Part shown: in pieces, positions 1 to 13,180 of the stretch
How the letters are laid out: each line of letters opens with the position of its first letter
Position numbering within the stretch: position 1 is the stretch's first letter
Assembly: GCA_024529925.1 (NCBI GenBank)
Contig: JAFEUB010001472.1
Location: 409,578 to 473,577 of the forward strand
Length of the DNA stretch: 64,000 nucleotides
Reading direction: 5' to 3'
Origin: Ophthalmolycus amberensis
Lineage: Eukaryota; Chordata; Actinopteri; Perciformes; Zoarcidae
Position numbers and translations under genes: made by a program
Notes under the pieces: generated by a model
The model's database searches: none
Seen by the model: only the letters and a program-made list of their open reading frames with translations
What the model was told of the DNA's origin: nothing

Positions 1-526
1 CTGCCTCCTGGTGAGAAATACAACACAACTCTGCACATTGATTTACACCATTGAGAATTTGATCAGACTGCATAATCTGCAACTACTGAATAATAGATAC
101 AGGTATAGATATATATAATAGACGCTACAGTGCCTGAGCACATCATTAAACCACTGCCTGGGCTCCACTGTTACTGCTGTGATTACCTTTGAGGTTTTAG
201 CTAGCACCTGCGCTTAGTTTTTGTGCAAAATGGTATGTGGGTTATGCCTAAAATTGCCATTTCTTTTCGTTATTTCTCTTTGGCCTCTGTCTTCTGTGTT
301 TGGCCTGTATTTGTCCTGCTTTCTTTATTCATGTCCAGGTTTTGCTCCTCTCCTTCTCGCTGCTCATTTCCTCAAATCTCCATCCAGACCTCTACAGCCA
401 ACCCAGCCAGGGAGAGTACACACAGACAACAGGTGTGTAGACATCGACACACTTTTGTCTTTTGTAACACGCACACACACACACAAACATACACTCACTC
501 CTCTCCACCACGTCTGTGCCCCTCAG

Positions 527-639
527 TGCCGTCCCGCTCCCTGCAGTCGATGGATGAAGTGCGAGACGCCGCTCCTATTCCTCTCTTCTCCATCTCAAGG
601 GGCGTTGAGGCTCTGTGCAGGCTGATGGAGAAGCTCTGA
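527..639 (+). CDS. possible terminal coding exon of an unidentified gene entering from the left
   Basis: A pyrimidine-rich stretch ending in CCCCTCAG at 526 is followed by an open frame to a TGA at 637-639. The last residues read MDEVRDAAPIPLFSISRG and then VEALCRLMEKL. This looks like a conventional protein C-terminus and differs from the simple-sequence frames around it. AATAAA near 1526 would give a 3' UTR of about 0.9 kb. I do not recognise the protein, and no upstream exon is visible in the preceding 520 bases. It may be a chance open frame. Confidence 0.2.
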
Positions 640-3140
640 GCCCTTGGTAGACTTCCCATCCTCTCACCACCAGGATTGCAGGCAATCACTGATCTCCTCG
701 GGAAACCCCCAAGAGGAAAGACGTAGGAAAGGAAAGCCGGCTTGCTTGCAGGCGTGGCATACAAATGATCAATTTTGATTGCTTTTCAACATCCGTTTCT
801 CCCTGCAGAGGCTGAGAGTGAAGTATTATGGTGTGTTTGCCACTCATACACAAGCGAGGAGGTCATGTTGCTTTGGAAAACGGAGCCTCGGGGGTCCTGG
901 TGGAGCATGTATTATATCTAAACGCTGCATACTATCAAGATGTAGACAGGGATGATCTGCTAAACAACACAAATGTATATTCGCTGCTGTATTTTATTAT
1001 TGACTTTTAAAGTATATGTTAAAAAAAATGTTTGTCAAAAAAGATTTGCACTTTGTAACAGTTTAGTTTGCAATGCTGACGAAGCACAAGATAATTCAAA
1101 TGTTTACTCGACTGATTTTTTTGGAAGCCCCGGAAGGGATTTGTTTCTCTCAGTAATGCCATGTGGCCAATTTGGAAAAGATTCGCATTCCAAAAATAAT
1201 GAAGCAATATATGTGGAAAAAAAAAATGATTTGGCCTGCTGGAAGGCTGATCACTTATCACTTAAATGAAAAAAAAGAAGTCATAATAAGCTTTACTTTC
1301 ATGAAAGCTGTCAATGTGGGAAAGTGGGCTACAGTTTAAAAAAATATTTTAGAGCAAAAGTCTTTGTTATTTTATATTTGGAACTATAATTATTGGCTGG
1401 TCATGTAATTATGTGAAGTGCCTTTTTCCAGTGGGGCCAAAGAAAATTGTTGCAAAACAGGCTGTTATTGAATGCATTTGAAGGATAGTGATTGAAACTG
1501 CCGTCTGTTACCTAGAGACCATCCAATAAAAAAAAAGAAAACTCACCGGTTAATTATTGTCTCTAGTTTGCTGGTGCTGCACATGTTTTCTGCCCCACTT
1601 TCTGTCCAGAACATGCGTTGTTATCTTCCTCATCTCCGTTCCCTCACCGTAATGCATCATAATTCAGTGAGTCTGTTTCACAGAAACATCTACGCAGCTG
1701 TAAGTCGGGGACAAAATTAGCATCTCAAAACACATTTCATCAGCTCGATGCCTTCCCAGCGAAAGAACGAGGGCAACATCAAGGTGACATGTGGGTTCAT
1801 GAAACGCTGATGTTCAAGCTCTGCTCACTGAAATAACATGAACTCAGCTGAGGCAAGTCCCACAAGATGGTCTTTACACAATGCACGTATTAAAATGTCT
1901 CTGGAATACAGTTTGCAGACAGCGCTGTAGCTAACAGGACAATACGAGAACATGTCCTTCATAATAGTTTTGGAAATTTGGATGATTTACAGTAAGTTTT
2001 GCAAGGACTGCCATTTAGTATGGACACATTTATAGTTTGATCTGATGATGGCGCTGGATGAAAAGTTAAGGGGATTGATAAGTTATTACATCATAAGGGA
2101 GACATGTTCTGGACCACATTTCATGATAATCATGCCAAATAATGCCAAACTGCTGGTGGCACTAGAGGAAACGTCCGGGGATCACCAGAGTCAGTGGGCT
2201 TCATCCTCTGGGAACTATGAATGTCTTTACAACATTTCAAGACAAACAATCCAACAGTTGTTGAGATATTTGAGTCTGAACCAAAGTGGTGGACTAACGG
2301 AACGTCACACACTGCCATCCAGAGCCAGGCCACTAGCATGGCAAACAACTAAATACATTTGAATACTTTATTCTCTCGTCCAGGGTTACATACCTGGCAC
2401 CAGACCATAAGGCAAGGAGATAACAGTTACTGGTTGTGATCATTGTTTAATACTAGTTTGGTAGGTGGCTTGTCGAACATTTCTTAGGGGTTCTGCCTTG
2501 CTTGTCATTTACATTTAACAGTTATCTCTGAGTGTTGTTTATACAAGATGTTACAAGGTGACCGAAACTTTAAAAAAACATATGATTTGAAGAAACCCAA
2601 ACGATAATGTGAGTACACTAATGGCACTGGGAGTCAGAAATGAATTTCTGATCAGGCTATGAAAACATAAAAGTGTGAAAATAAAATTGCTTCTTCAAGT
2701 GTCTTGGAAAGCTTCAGCAGAATGCAAATTAGCAGCTTCACAGAGATCCTATCGGGTCGGACTCCAAACATATCTTCATTTCCATCCATCTCAGTATAAC
2801 TGTCAACTAATTAGTGAGGTTTTCTTTTGAAGTTGCTCCTCACGGCGTATGGAGCCAAACAAAGAAACGAGAGTGAATTGTAAACGGTTTTGACTGGACT
2901 TTAAATCAGACCCCGATGCATCATTGTAGAGGATCAGTCATGATGTCAGTCTCAAATTCTGCAAACCCTCAACTCACATGAAAGATTTGTGCAAAGCTAT
3001 TTGATAAATTACAGACTGTCCAAGCAAATCCGGACTGTTGAGGCTGCTTTAGAAAATGATTCTTTCTAGCCTTTTCTCTCTGAAGCACACACAGCTGAAC
3101 AAACTGGTGCATTGTGTGAATATGACAGTGAAATAGAAAT

Positions 3141-3164
3141 CTCTCTCTCTCTCTCTCTCTCTCT
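3141..3164. repeat. (CT)12 microsatellite
   Basis: Uninterrupted CT dinucleotide run in intergenic DNA upstream of the GPCR gene. Confidence 0.95.
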
Positions 3165-3571
3165 GACTGAAAGTTGTTTTCACTCTAATTTATCATTCCT
3201 CTGATGTGCATTGTTTCAGATGCGCGTTCCTTTCTGAAAATACTATCCAGTGTAATTTTACTTCACATCATATGCAGAAACATTAGAGGTGATTTTTGGA
3301 CACAACATCAGAGAGGGTGATTAGCTGGCTCCATCAAAAAGAAGAAGAACATGCATTTCAAGCTGTGTTTCTGAGCTATCTTTAAGAACAATCACTTAAG
3401 AGCAAAGCAAATTCAGAAAAAACGGACTCTATCAGACTGCTAAATTATCTTTCCCACCATGCAACACAAGCCTTTCCCTGGTTGTTCATCATAACAGTGT
3501 AGTAACACTAAAGCCTCCGCGTGCGCACTCGTCCAGTGCGCCATCGAGCGGTGGAGGAGCACCTCCGCGAG

Positions 3572-3579
3572 TATAAAAG
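3572..3579 (+). promoter_or_regulatory. TATA box of the relaxin-receptor-like gene
   Basis: TATAAAAG lies 304 bp upstream of the chosen ATG (3883) in a GC-rich context. This predicts transcription start near 3600 and a 5' UTR of about 280 nt. It is the only strong TATA box I saw at a gene start in the window. Regulation by a sharp core promoter is inferred. Confidence 0.6.
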
Positions 3580-3882
3580 CCTCAGGATGCTGACAGTGGT
3601 GCTGACAGAAGAGTGGTGTCACGGCGGACCTCAACCTGAACGCGGAGGCGGGTTAATCAGCCTTCATACCTCATATGTAAACTTTATTTCCGCTTGTAAA
3701 ACGCGAGCAAGTTTAGAAAACGCTCGGATAAATCACGCAACTCCGGGGCTTTGAACGATGGGGATTTATGCATCCACAACTGCGCACCCACACTTTGGAA
3801 GTTAGCCGCAAAGAGGAGGGGGAAACCTGCCGTAACTTGTTACTTAAAGAAAAAGAAAGAAAAAAAAATCCTCTGCAGAATC

Positions 3883-5467
3883 ATGCAGAGCAACGGCAGC
3901 GCCTTCGGACCCCTGGCCGCTCTGAGCGCGTGCGGAGGAGAGGAGAATGAGCGCGAGCTCTCCAAACTTATCGGCCCCACGGGAGCGGCCACTAATCTCG
4001 CAGCTCTGAACCTTTCACTGAACTGCTGGCTCCACATCCTCTCCGAGGAGTCCTCGCTGGACCTGCACGCGGACACCGCGAACCTGGCAGTAGGTGTAGC
4101 TCAGCATCCACCTTCCTTACAAATCCAGATGAATGAAATAAAATGGTTGTCAAGATCGTTTTTGCATGAATTCCCTAAACATGTGCCGAAAAAGAGAGTT
4201 GCTTCGAGGATGCATGTTGTATTTTGACTTTTAATTTCCTTGTGTGCACTTCTCTGACCTTTTTACGCCCGAGATGACAAAATCATATTTACTGTGTGTG
4301 TCTGACAGGTACGAGTCATCATTGCCCTGGTCTACCTGGCGGTGTGTGTTCTGGGGCTTGTGGGTAACCTCCTGGCCCTGTTCCTGCTCCACTCCCACCA
4401 CCGGGGCCACCACCACTCTTCTTCCATCGACTGCTTCGTGATGAGCCTGGCGCTGACGGACCTCCAGTTTGTCCTCACCTTGCCCTTCTGGGCCGTGGAC
4501 ACGGTGCTGGACTTCCGCTGGCCCTTTGGCCGGGTCATGTGCAAGATCGTGAGCTCGGTCACCACCCTGAACATGTACGCCAGCGTCTTCTTCCTCACCG
4601 CCATGAGCGTGACCCGCTACTACACCCTGGTCACCTCTCTGAAGATGGGCAGCCCTCAGATCGCCACCGCCCGTGCCAAGTGGGCCAGTTTAACCATTTG
4701 GTTGGTGTCGCTTGTGGCTACGCTGCCTCATGCATTCTACTCCACCACAGTCCAGGTTTGTTGAATTAAGACTGAACGTCCACGTCTGATTTAGATGTGC
4801 TTATATTCTTTGCGTTTTGGGTGTGAAACCTCTCATGCGGTTGTCGTTGTGTTTACAGGTGTCTGTAGACGACGAGCTGTGCTTAGTGCGGTTCTCCGAC
4901 TCAGACTCCAGCCACTGGGATCCTCAAGTCCTGCTCGGACTCTATCAAACACAGAAAGTCCTCCTGGGATTTGTGGTTCCTCTGATTGTCATCTCCGTGT
5001 GCTACCTGCTCCTCCTGAGATTCATCCTGAGCCGGCGCATCGTAGGCAGCACGGTCAGCGTGAGTGTCACAGAGAGGTCAGAGTGCGAGAGAGGACGCCG
5101 CGGCCGCTCCAAAGTCACCCGCTCTGTAACCATCGTAGTTCTGTCCTTCTTCATCTGTTGGCTGCCCAACCAGGCTCTCACCATGTGGGGGGTGCTCATC
5201 AAATTTGACCTGGTGCCCTTCAGTAAAGCCTTCTACAACACCCAGGCGTACGCCTTCCCCCTGACTGTGTGCTTAGCTCACGCAAACAGCTGTCTTAACC
5301 CGGTGCTCTACTGCCTGATCCGAAAAGAGTACAGAGCTGGACTGAAGGAGCTCCTGCTGAGAGTGTCTCGCTCCATCCGAAATGTTCTCACTCTGGCCCT
5401 GAGAGGGAGGAGGGTGGAGGAAGCCCCACCCAGCCTGGTTATGATGCACAAAGACATCAATGTGTGA
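3883..5467 (+). CDS. rxfp3: relaxin-3 receptor-like GPCR (RXFP3/RXFP4 family)
   Basis: Rhodopsin-class receptor of the relaxin-3/INSL5 peptide receptor family, expected to be Gi-coupled at the plasma membrane. Three coding exons join in phase 0: 3883-4089, 4309-4755 and 4859-5467, giving about 420 aa. The N-terminus (about 69 aa) has an N-x-S site (NLSLNC). TM1 carries GLVGNLLALFLL. TM2 has the LALTDLQF stretch. TM3 ends in SVTRYY, where the family shows TRY instead of the classic DRY. TM6 reads FFICWLPNQ, and TM7 has the NPVLY motif (SCLNPVLYCLIRKE). The family is clear. The paralogue is not: fish have several rxfp3-type genes, so the symbol is a family label. Mammalian RXFP3 is intronless in its coding region, unlike this gene. 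A TATA box precedes it and AATAAA follows at 6739. Confidence 0.85.
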
Positions 5468-5559
5468 ATCACTAAAAGGAACAATTTGACATCACGGTGA
5501 ATGCAATTATTCCCTTTGAAGATTATTACCACCCCTTTATGTTTGCAGGCTGAAAATGA

Positions 5560-5850
5560 AGCTATGCTAGCAGGTTGTTGTCTTAGCTTAGCACAAAGGC
5601 GGGAAACAGGCGGGAACAGCCGTCCTGGCTCTATCCAAAGGCACCGGGAACGTGAGCCACCGAGTGCAAAACCGTGGCAACGCCGCGGTGTCTTTCAGGA
5701 CCTTCGCCTCACCTACTTTAGGAGCGACGAAATTCAGACGGCAGCTGGTGTTACCACGGTTTTGCACTCTGCGGCTCACTTTACAGCCGTTTCACTAGCA
5801 TGTCGGAGAGCTGCGAAGGCCCTCAGCTAACGTGAAAATGCAAAAGGCCC
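5560..5850. repeat. dispersed fish repeat fragment carrying a 30-bp inverted repeat
   Basis: The first part (TTAGCTTAGCACAAAGGCGG, then CTGGCTCTATCCAAAGGC) resembles an interspersed element I know from many fish UTRs and introns. It is followed by two 30-base arms, 5652-5681 and 5750-5779, that pair at 27 of 30 positions around a 68-base loop. It lies about 185 bases past the GPCR stop codon, so it probably sits in that gene's 3' UTR. Element identity is from memory of typical fish sequence. The inverted repeat is seen directly. Confidence 0.6.
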
Positions 5851-6306
5851 CCTTCTAGAGCCAGTGTTTGGTTTGTCCGTTCTGGGCTTCTGTAGAAACA
5901 TGGCGGACTGCTTGAAGAGGAACCGCTCTCTATGTAGATATCAAGGACTTGTTCTAAGGTAACGAAAACACAATTGTTTTATTTTCAGATGACTACACAC
6001 TAATGAAAACATAGTTATGAATGTTATATTCCATGTCTGCCAATAGATCCCCCTAAATGCTCCACACTGTTGCTTTAATATGTGTTCAGAGGTGCTGGTA
6101 GATGGATGTATTTGCCTTTGGACAGAGCCGGGCTCGCTGTTTCCATTTCCAGTCTTTGTGTGAAACTCAAGAAAAGGCATTTCTCAAAATGTCTACTCCT
6201 GAAGAAAATGTTCCTTTATGTGCCATATTTTATTTGGTGCCATTTTCTAATCATGTGGCTATATGACACTGTGATCCCTCCAAATTCAGTTCAGCTCTCA
6301 AAGTGG

Positions 6307-6329
6307 ACACACACACACACTCACCCCCC

Positions 6330-6360
<31 letters not shown>
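6307..6360. repeat. interrupted CA microsatellite
   Basis: CA dinucleotides interrupted by a short C run, about 54 bp. Confidence 0.9.
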
Positions 6361-6362
<2 letters not shown>

Positions 6363-6738
6363 GAAGTAATCTCCCTGGTGACATGAGTACATTGCTGTCA
6401 ATGATAAAACCCCCAGATGAGCCGGCTGTTAGTTACACTGTTGTCGGGTTTCTTATTTCGCACAATCAAACAAAATGCAGTGTGATGTTTGATTAGTTCA
6501 AGTGATTTTTGTACCTTTCACCTCAAACACCTACACAGGTAACCGCGAGGACCGTGATACTGTTACATTGTCATATCCGTCATTCCTACGTGTTCACGTT
6601 CATAAGGATTGATGTGCTTAATATTGATTTGTGTTATTGTTGCTAACGCCGCCGTCCATCGTCATGTCTCTCGGTGTCTGCCTTGCTTGTACCGCTGGGA
6701 ATGTTTTTTTGTGATTACACGTATGTACAGTGACATTA

Positions 6739-6744
6739 AATAAA
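6739..6744 (+). terminator. candidate polyadenylation signal of the GPCR gene
   Basis: AATAAA on the coding strand about 1.27 kb past the stop codon. It is a candidate only; no transcript evidence is available. Confidence 0.35.
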
Positions 6745-9700
6745 ACGAGAGGAGAAAAGACTTCAGTGACGTCTCTGGAAAGTTAATGTCGTCTGCAGCC
6801 GTGACACCGCGAAGACGACGAAAATGAATCAACCGCATAAAAGCTGCTCCACATATTCTGCCCTTTTGCAACCTTTAAAGTCTGAACACGGATAACCATC
6901 TTCAGCTGACGTGCAAATACCACGCACATCCGCCACCACAGTCCGCTCATCGTGTGGCAATTTGGTACAAATTACTTCTTTTCTGTGAAAGAAAAACAAT
7001 CAAAGGTGTGATTTCAGAACACGCATTGCATTCATTCAAAATGCATGCCAGTTCTCTTGTCCAAAGAACACTTTGCTGTTCACTGTGCCATCGAAAGAAA
7101 ATCTTCTGTTATTATTGCGTCCGATTTAATGTTCGTTCCCGGGGACTCGCTTTGTAACGTGACAGTTTTCTCATCAAATTCTGCACAATGAACAGAGCAG
7201 GAACAGCACATCGCTCTCAGGCGGCTCTTTCTATCTCAGAACAGAAAACAGAAAACAGGCGACATCCAAACAGGAACAAGGGCCACAATCTTACGAGGGC
7301 CCAGCTATTCATCTTCAAGCACAGGGAGTCCTTCACAGAACCGCTGATGGAAGCCAGTAGTCATCCTTAAACATCCAAGTATGGCCGGTATGGATTGATG
7401 CTTTAAATCATCTTCTCTAGATGTGTGATGTTAAAACCCATAACTAAATGGTGACCCTTCTTTCTCCTTAGTTTTACGTGACTGCATTTGCTGCTGTGTT
7501 ATGTTAGATCTTTTTCTGAGACCAGATCATTGATATTACGATCGTGTTGCAGCACACGCAGAAGGAACAAAAACATGCCTCTCTCAGGGGATTAACCTCC
7601 ACCGGTAGTGGGGTGATGAATCTGAATGCAGCAGTTAGTGCTGTTACTGTTACATATGACAATTAAATTGCATTCAAAGAGCATAGATGAGGTCATGCTT
7701 CTCTTTCAAGAGGGACAAAAATGGCCGTAGTATAATTTTTCTCATTAAAAGGTTCATTCGACCTTAACCGACAGCTGCCAATTGTGATTGTGCTTGAGCT
7801 GACTTATATGCTGAATTGGGAGCCTCTTTATTAGACTGTAAACACACATTCCTGTAATGAGAAGAACTCCACACTCTGGATCCTGATTGACTAAATGATA
7901 TGTAGCCGTGTTGGAGCACAAACTCAGCCCACTCAGGACGGTGTTAGAGCCTCAGCAGCAGGGTGGTCTGACCGCTTTAGCCCCGTTCACTGAGAAAGAG
8001 TCAAAGAAAAGTCTCCTTCACATTCATGGTGTTCTTAAACCACAGAATTGTTCATAGCTGCGTTCTTATAATGATGAATCCCATCGTCCTTGTAAAATTA
8101 AAGCGCACGCTGGTTGATCCTAATTAGCATGAAAAGAAAAGTTGAGAGAGTTAAGTCAAGAACAGAAGAGGGCGGAGCACCGGACTCCAAACGTGAAATA
8201 AACCTTAAACAGTCCTGAAGTGGAGCTACTTCTGCTGGGACGCTTAAAGCATTAGTAACATAACACACTCTTATACCGAACATTGGTTAATGTCAGAATC
8301 GTCCCTAACACTGCGCATGTGGGCTTTAAGAATACATTTCTTCTTAAGAGGTTTGGTGAATGTTCTCACCTTCCTTAAAAGCATCTCCGCAACTGCCAGA
8401 CGAACTCTCTCACACAGCAGGAAGCCGCCTCCCCCGGTGCTCCACAGCACGGTGCATGTTAAATGGTTAATGAGCTGTGCCTGCTTTCCTCCAGACGCTT
8501 CACTTTGAATTACAACTCAGGAGTTTGAGTGTGACAACAAATCTTTAATGCAGTCTTTTTACTCGCGTTGTGCCAACCCCGGGCATGCTGTGGCTGACTC
8601 CTGATGTCCATTCTGCCATTAGGCACGGACTTATGAAGTGCTGTAACAACTGGAGCAGCTGAAGGAAGAATCTGTCTGGCGATGTATAAAGTTTCCAATT
8701 GCTAATGAGGGAGCCTGAGATCACAAACACTGCAGAAATGGTTTCATGCAGTTCTGCAGTGCTGTGCCCCTCACAAGTTTGTCTCCGACTGTTACACAGA
8801 TGCTCAGAGCGTTCGGCTCTGATCTACTCCGGCATCTGTGAGTGCTGTCGGGGAGAGACGCTACGCTTTACTATCCGTTTCCTGTCCTTTCAACTGATCA
8901 GGTAAAGCAAGACTTGTGTCTCCTGTGGATTCCCTGTTCCACCACATCCCGAAATGCACCGATGACAATTTAATAATGATGCCTCTGTATGACCTACATA
9001 TGTAAACAACATCAGTGAGAAGATTGTGTGTTACTATGGCCAGGCAGTGTTGCTAGGGCCCCCTGGAGGGAAGGGAGGCACTGAAGAACCAGAACCGAGT
9101 GGACCCCGCTGCAGTAAGAGAGGTTTCCTAAAGAGAAACACTTTTGTCCACAGGGACCATCAAACTTAATTTCAGTTATTGAGTTCACTTGTTAATGTTT
9201 GAGAATACCGACAATGTAACTAATGCGCTCTAATTTTGGCTAAAATCCTCTTTTGCAATAAGTAAATCTATTGCCGATGAATTTGACAATATAGTTAATT
9301 TTCTTAACTGTCAAATTGTTGACGGATAAAACAGCATCTTGGCAAATCTAGAGAATAAAATCCCTCACAGATGAAGGCACGTCATCACAATCACATACAA
9401 TGATGATTCTTAAATGTCAGCATTTTAAACAACAACACGGTTCAGTTCAACAGTTTGTCTCAAAACTCCTCGTGTCCTAATTGACTGGACAGACTGACGG
9501 ACACGGAAACAAAATGGCTCCCGCCGCGGTTGCCCGAGAGGCATAAAAAGAGGCGGATAACATTCAGAGGGCAGAGTAAGAACCGTCAGCTCATCAGCAC
9601 AGTCAGAGCTGCAATGAGGACTGTGTGATGAGCCATTCACTGAGCACAACGTTGGACTCGGTGTGTGTTTGAGGAGCAGCTGTTACGTTTGATCTTGTTT

Positions 9701-10066
9701 CCAAATGTTAAGAGACAAAAGGTCTTAATGGGATGACGCACACTCAGCAACGCGTTTACTGCAGTAATCATCTACAAACACCTGTTGTGGGTTGTTGCTG
9801 GTATTTGGTCCTCCGTCCATGGCTTTTAGAAGGAAGTCACAAAGCAGCGAAGCATAATTACATTTACTACTACTACTACTACCAAAGTGTTAAAATGTGG
9901 ACCCTTGGAGATGTTAATGAGGTTTCATACCATTATCTCAAGTAAACAAACGCATGCAGTCTCCATTTCCTTTGAAACGTTCACATTTCTAACTAGGTCA
10001 CTGCTGTTAGACAGCACTCAACATACAGCGCATATACACAGGAGCTTCTACCAGGAACTTAATACG

Positions 10067-10072
10067 TTTATT
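10067..10072 (-). terminator. candidate polyadenylation signal of sirt6
   Basis: AATAAA on the minus strand about 730 bases past the sirt6 stop codon. Confidence 0.45.
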
Positions 10073-10802
10073 GCCAAAAGCCATGTGTATATAAAAAAAC
10101 ATTAAAGTGACTTTTCCCCTCAGAGTACAATGCTTGTTTCCCCCCTGAGATAAAACCATGTTCCCAGAAACGTACAGTGTGATTATGGTCCATTTATAGC
10201 CGTGCAGCTCCATCAATGTACAACATCAGTTAGAATTATACATCTCGCCAGAGGAAGGGAATTCATCTGTACAATGAGAGAAGCACAGCTTTGATCTAAC
10301 ATTTCCCACAGCTGAATGAGACTACTACTCAATCGGACTGAGAGACGCTCACTCGACAGCTCTTCTCGTGAAGTATCGAACCGAGGCGTCTTTAAGAAGG
10401 CTGAGATCTGGAGCGCACGGTTATAAATAAAAACCTTACACACCTTATTAGAAGTGTTATTGTTAACCGTGTGCTCCACATCCGGTCTTGTCTGTTAAAG
10501 TCTGGTTCTCAAAGCAACATAACGCCCAGAGGTGGGTCATGTATTAGTAAATGTACTCTTAAGGCATGTTGTTGGACCAGAAATGAAAACCGGGTGTTCA
10601 ACTTTGGAGCCTTCAGCTGAGGAGTCAGTTTCATGTCGCTGTGTGTCGCGGCTGTAAGGGGGATGTAAAAAACAAAACCGCTGTGGTAATAAAGAGTCTT
10701 TGCTCCAGAGCGTGTCAGAGGAGAAGAATCGTACTCAAACTGATCAAACCGAGCCACCTTTGTTGGAAAGTCTATTTCTGGACGGGTTTGTGTTACCCGA
10801 GG

Positions 10803-13148
10803 CTATTTCTCCTCTTTTAACTCGACTGGGGAGTCCGCTCTCTCCCTCTTTACGGGGACCGCCTCCTCCTTAACACTCCCATCGTCTGTTAGTGCCGTCG
10901 TGTCTCCTTTCCTCTCCTCCTTAACCAGCTCCCTTTTCACCTTCTTCTTCGCTGTGACTGCATGTGGTGGTTTGACATCGGTGGTGGACTCGGCGGTGGC
11001 TTTGGAGCTCTCGCAGACAGTCGGACCCTCCCACTTTGGGATGTCCAATCCCAGCAGCTCCATCAGCTGTTTCATGACATCGTCCACGTAGCCGTGGATA
11101 CGCAGGTGCGCGTGCTTGTCCTACAAAAACAGAAAATGTACGACGGTGAAACAGTGAAACCTGGAGATGCCGGACAGGTCACATGAGCAGACCGTAAACA
11201 CAATGTAGCCTTTGATGTTGCCATCTCATGTTTCCACACACACACGTGTGTGTGTGTGTGTGTGTGTGTGTCAGGTGGTGGTGCGTTAATGGGACTGACG
11301 TGTTTCGTGGGCTGCAGGTTCACGATGGCCAGTTTTCCTCCTTTGCGCTTGGTGAGAAGTGGAAGGTCTCCGCTGGGTTTGATCTGCAGGGAGGTGCCGA
11401 GCGTCAGCGCCAGGTCGGCTCGTCTGGGGACAGACAGTAGAACATATGTCCTGAAATTAAGGGAGTTGCTGAGTTTCCAATGCTGGTCGAAATGTTTGGT
11501 CGTGAGAAAAGACAGACATCTTTGTTCGGTACAGATCCCCTCAAAAAACATGTTCACATTATCATAAAGATGTAATAATTACCATTCCCTCTAACATAGC
11601 AAATCATATCGCAATGTCAGTCAAAACATATCATTAAAAACTCCCTTTATCAGTGCTTGTGCTCACACATTTGGGCATCTGGAGATCCTACCCACCCACA
11701 AGCTGTGAAATAAGACGACCCAGACAGTTTTTCATTGGCTGCCTGGATTCAACAAGCCATTCAGATTGGGTTCCCCTTCATGCTGACTCATCAGAATACA
11801 CCGTGGCGAGAGAACCATCTTTGCAAAGGTGCACCGTATTCTTCTCACGAGCACAATCAGAGGAAACTGGATTTCTTTCAGAGGGATGCTTATAGAGACT
11901 GAAGGTATGAGGAAAATAATGCATTTCTTTCTTTAAGGATCCTTGAAGCACCTTGAGAACAGCCATAAGTGTTGTAAAATGATTTCAAAGATTGCTTTTT
12001 TTTTTAGAGAGAAACGGGTACTTAGCGCTGTGACTCAGATGTAATGGTGATACATGAGAGGCCCAGGCTGTTTTCTGCTGTTTCAGTAACACACACACTG
12101 CTCACTGCGCTGTGCCATAATGAATGAAAGAGCCAAAACACAGCAGCTCCAGTTCTACAAGTACACAACACATCGCACAGTTAGAGCTCCAAAGCTCGTC
12201 TTCGTAGTTTAAATGTTATTATGCATCTATTGATGGTCACTAACATCAAGGTGAAACACAAACTTTCATCTTGCTGTTTTGAAGACGCACAGTAAACTCT
12301 TGTTGGGGTTGAAGGATTACATTGACGGAAACATTAAAAAGAGAGAAATGGTGACGTTAAAGCAGACTGTGAAGCATTTTCACATCAGGACGCTGACAGA
12401 AAGCTAAAGCAGACACGTCCAACACATGAATTCACATTTTTCAGTTCACAGGACACGTGTCACTTTGACATGTGACATGAAACAGGAACATCTGGATAGA
12501 TAAGAGAATGTGCTGTGTGTAACCGGGTTATCAAGACAAATACTGAATCAAACCCAAAACAGACAATAGTATAATAACAGTATAATAACACTATAATAAG
12601 GAAACAATGGAGCTGCAATTCTATTTGTCTCACCTGCTGGCATCCTCTGCTCTGTTCAGGTCACTGTCAGGAAGAGCCTCCTCCCAGTCCAGTATAGTGC
12701 TGATCAGCTTCCCTCTGTTTCGGGAAAAGGATACTCTGTGATACTGATGAATGGATCACAGTTCATTACTGGATAGTTCAAAATGCAGTGAAAGCATGCG
12801 TCACCTGCAGGCTCTCAGCCCTCTGGATCGCAGCACATCGCAGTGACGTCCTGTGGGCTTCAGTCCCATCACGCCGATCACCTTCTCTCTGACGTACTGC
12901 CTAGAACACCAAGACTCCGACAGGTCACGTCTCTGTCCGACCAGAGCAGCTTTAGTCGAGTTACAAGCATTTATACGCAGGAGTTCGTGCACATAACCAC
13001 GATAGTATCGATGAGATAGAACAGACAACTTTTGACTGCAGACAGTCTTCAAGATGTGGACTCAACAGGATTCTGGAAACGCTCTTTAAGGGTATCGGAG
13101 ACGTAATTGCACATCATTTGCAGTTTGTACTAACAGTTTAGGATCAAA

Positions 13149-13180
<32 letters not shown>

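Larger units (their letters stand above)
1..3500. other. intergenic stretch left of the GPCR gene
   Basis: No supported gene apart from one doubtful terminal exon near 527-639. The open frames here are short, have no family motif and overlap low-complexity sequence. A CT microsatellite lies at 3141-3164. An AATAAA lies near 1526 and could end a transcript entering from the left. Confidence 0.5.
5468..10800. other. intergenic region between the GPCR gene and sirt6
   Basis: The first 1.2 kb is probably the 3' UTR of the GPCR gene. The last 0.73 kb is probably the sirt6 3' UTR. Between them I found no ORF with a recognisable motif. The stretch contains a dispersed fish repeat with a hairpin (5560-5850) and a CA microsatellite (6307-6360). 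Confidence 0.5.

Noticed and set aside
9866..9882. (ACT)n run as a possible coding tyrosine tract
   Set aside because: It is a short trinucleotide repeat in intergenic DNA without a supported exon.
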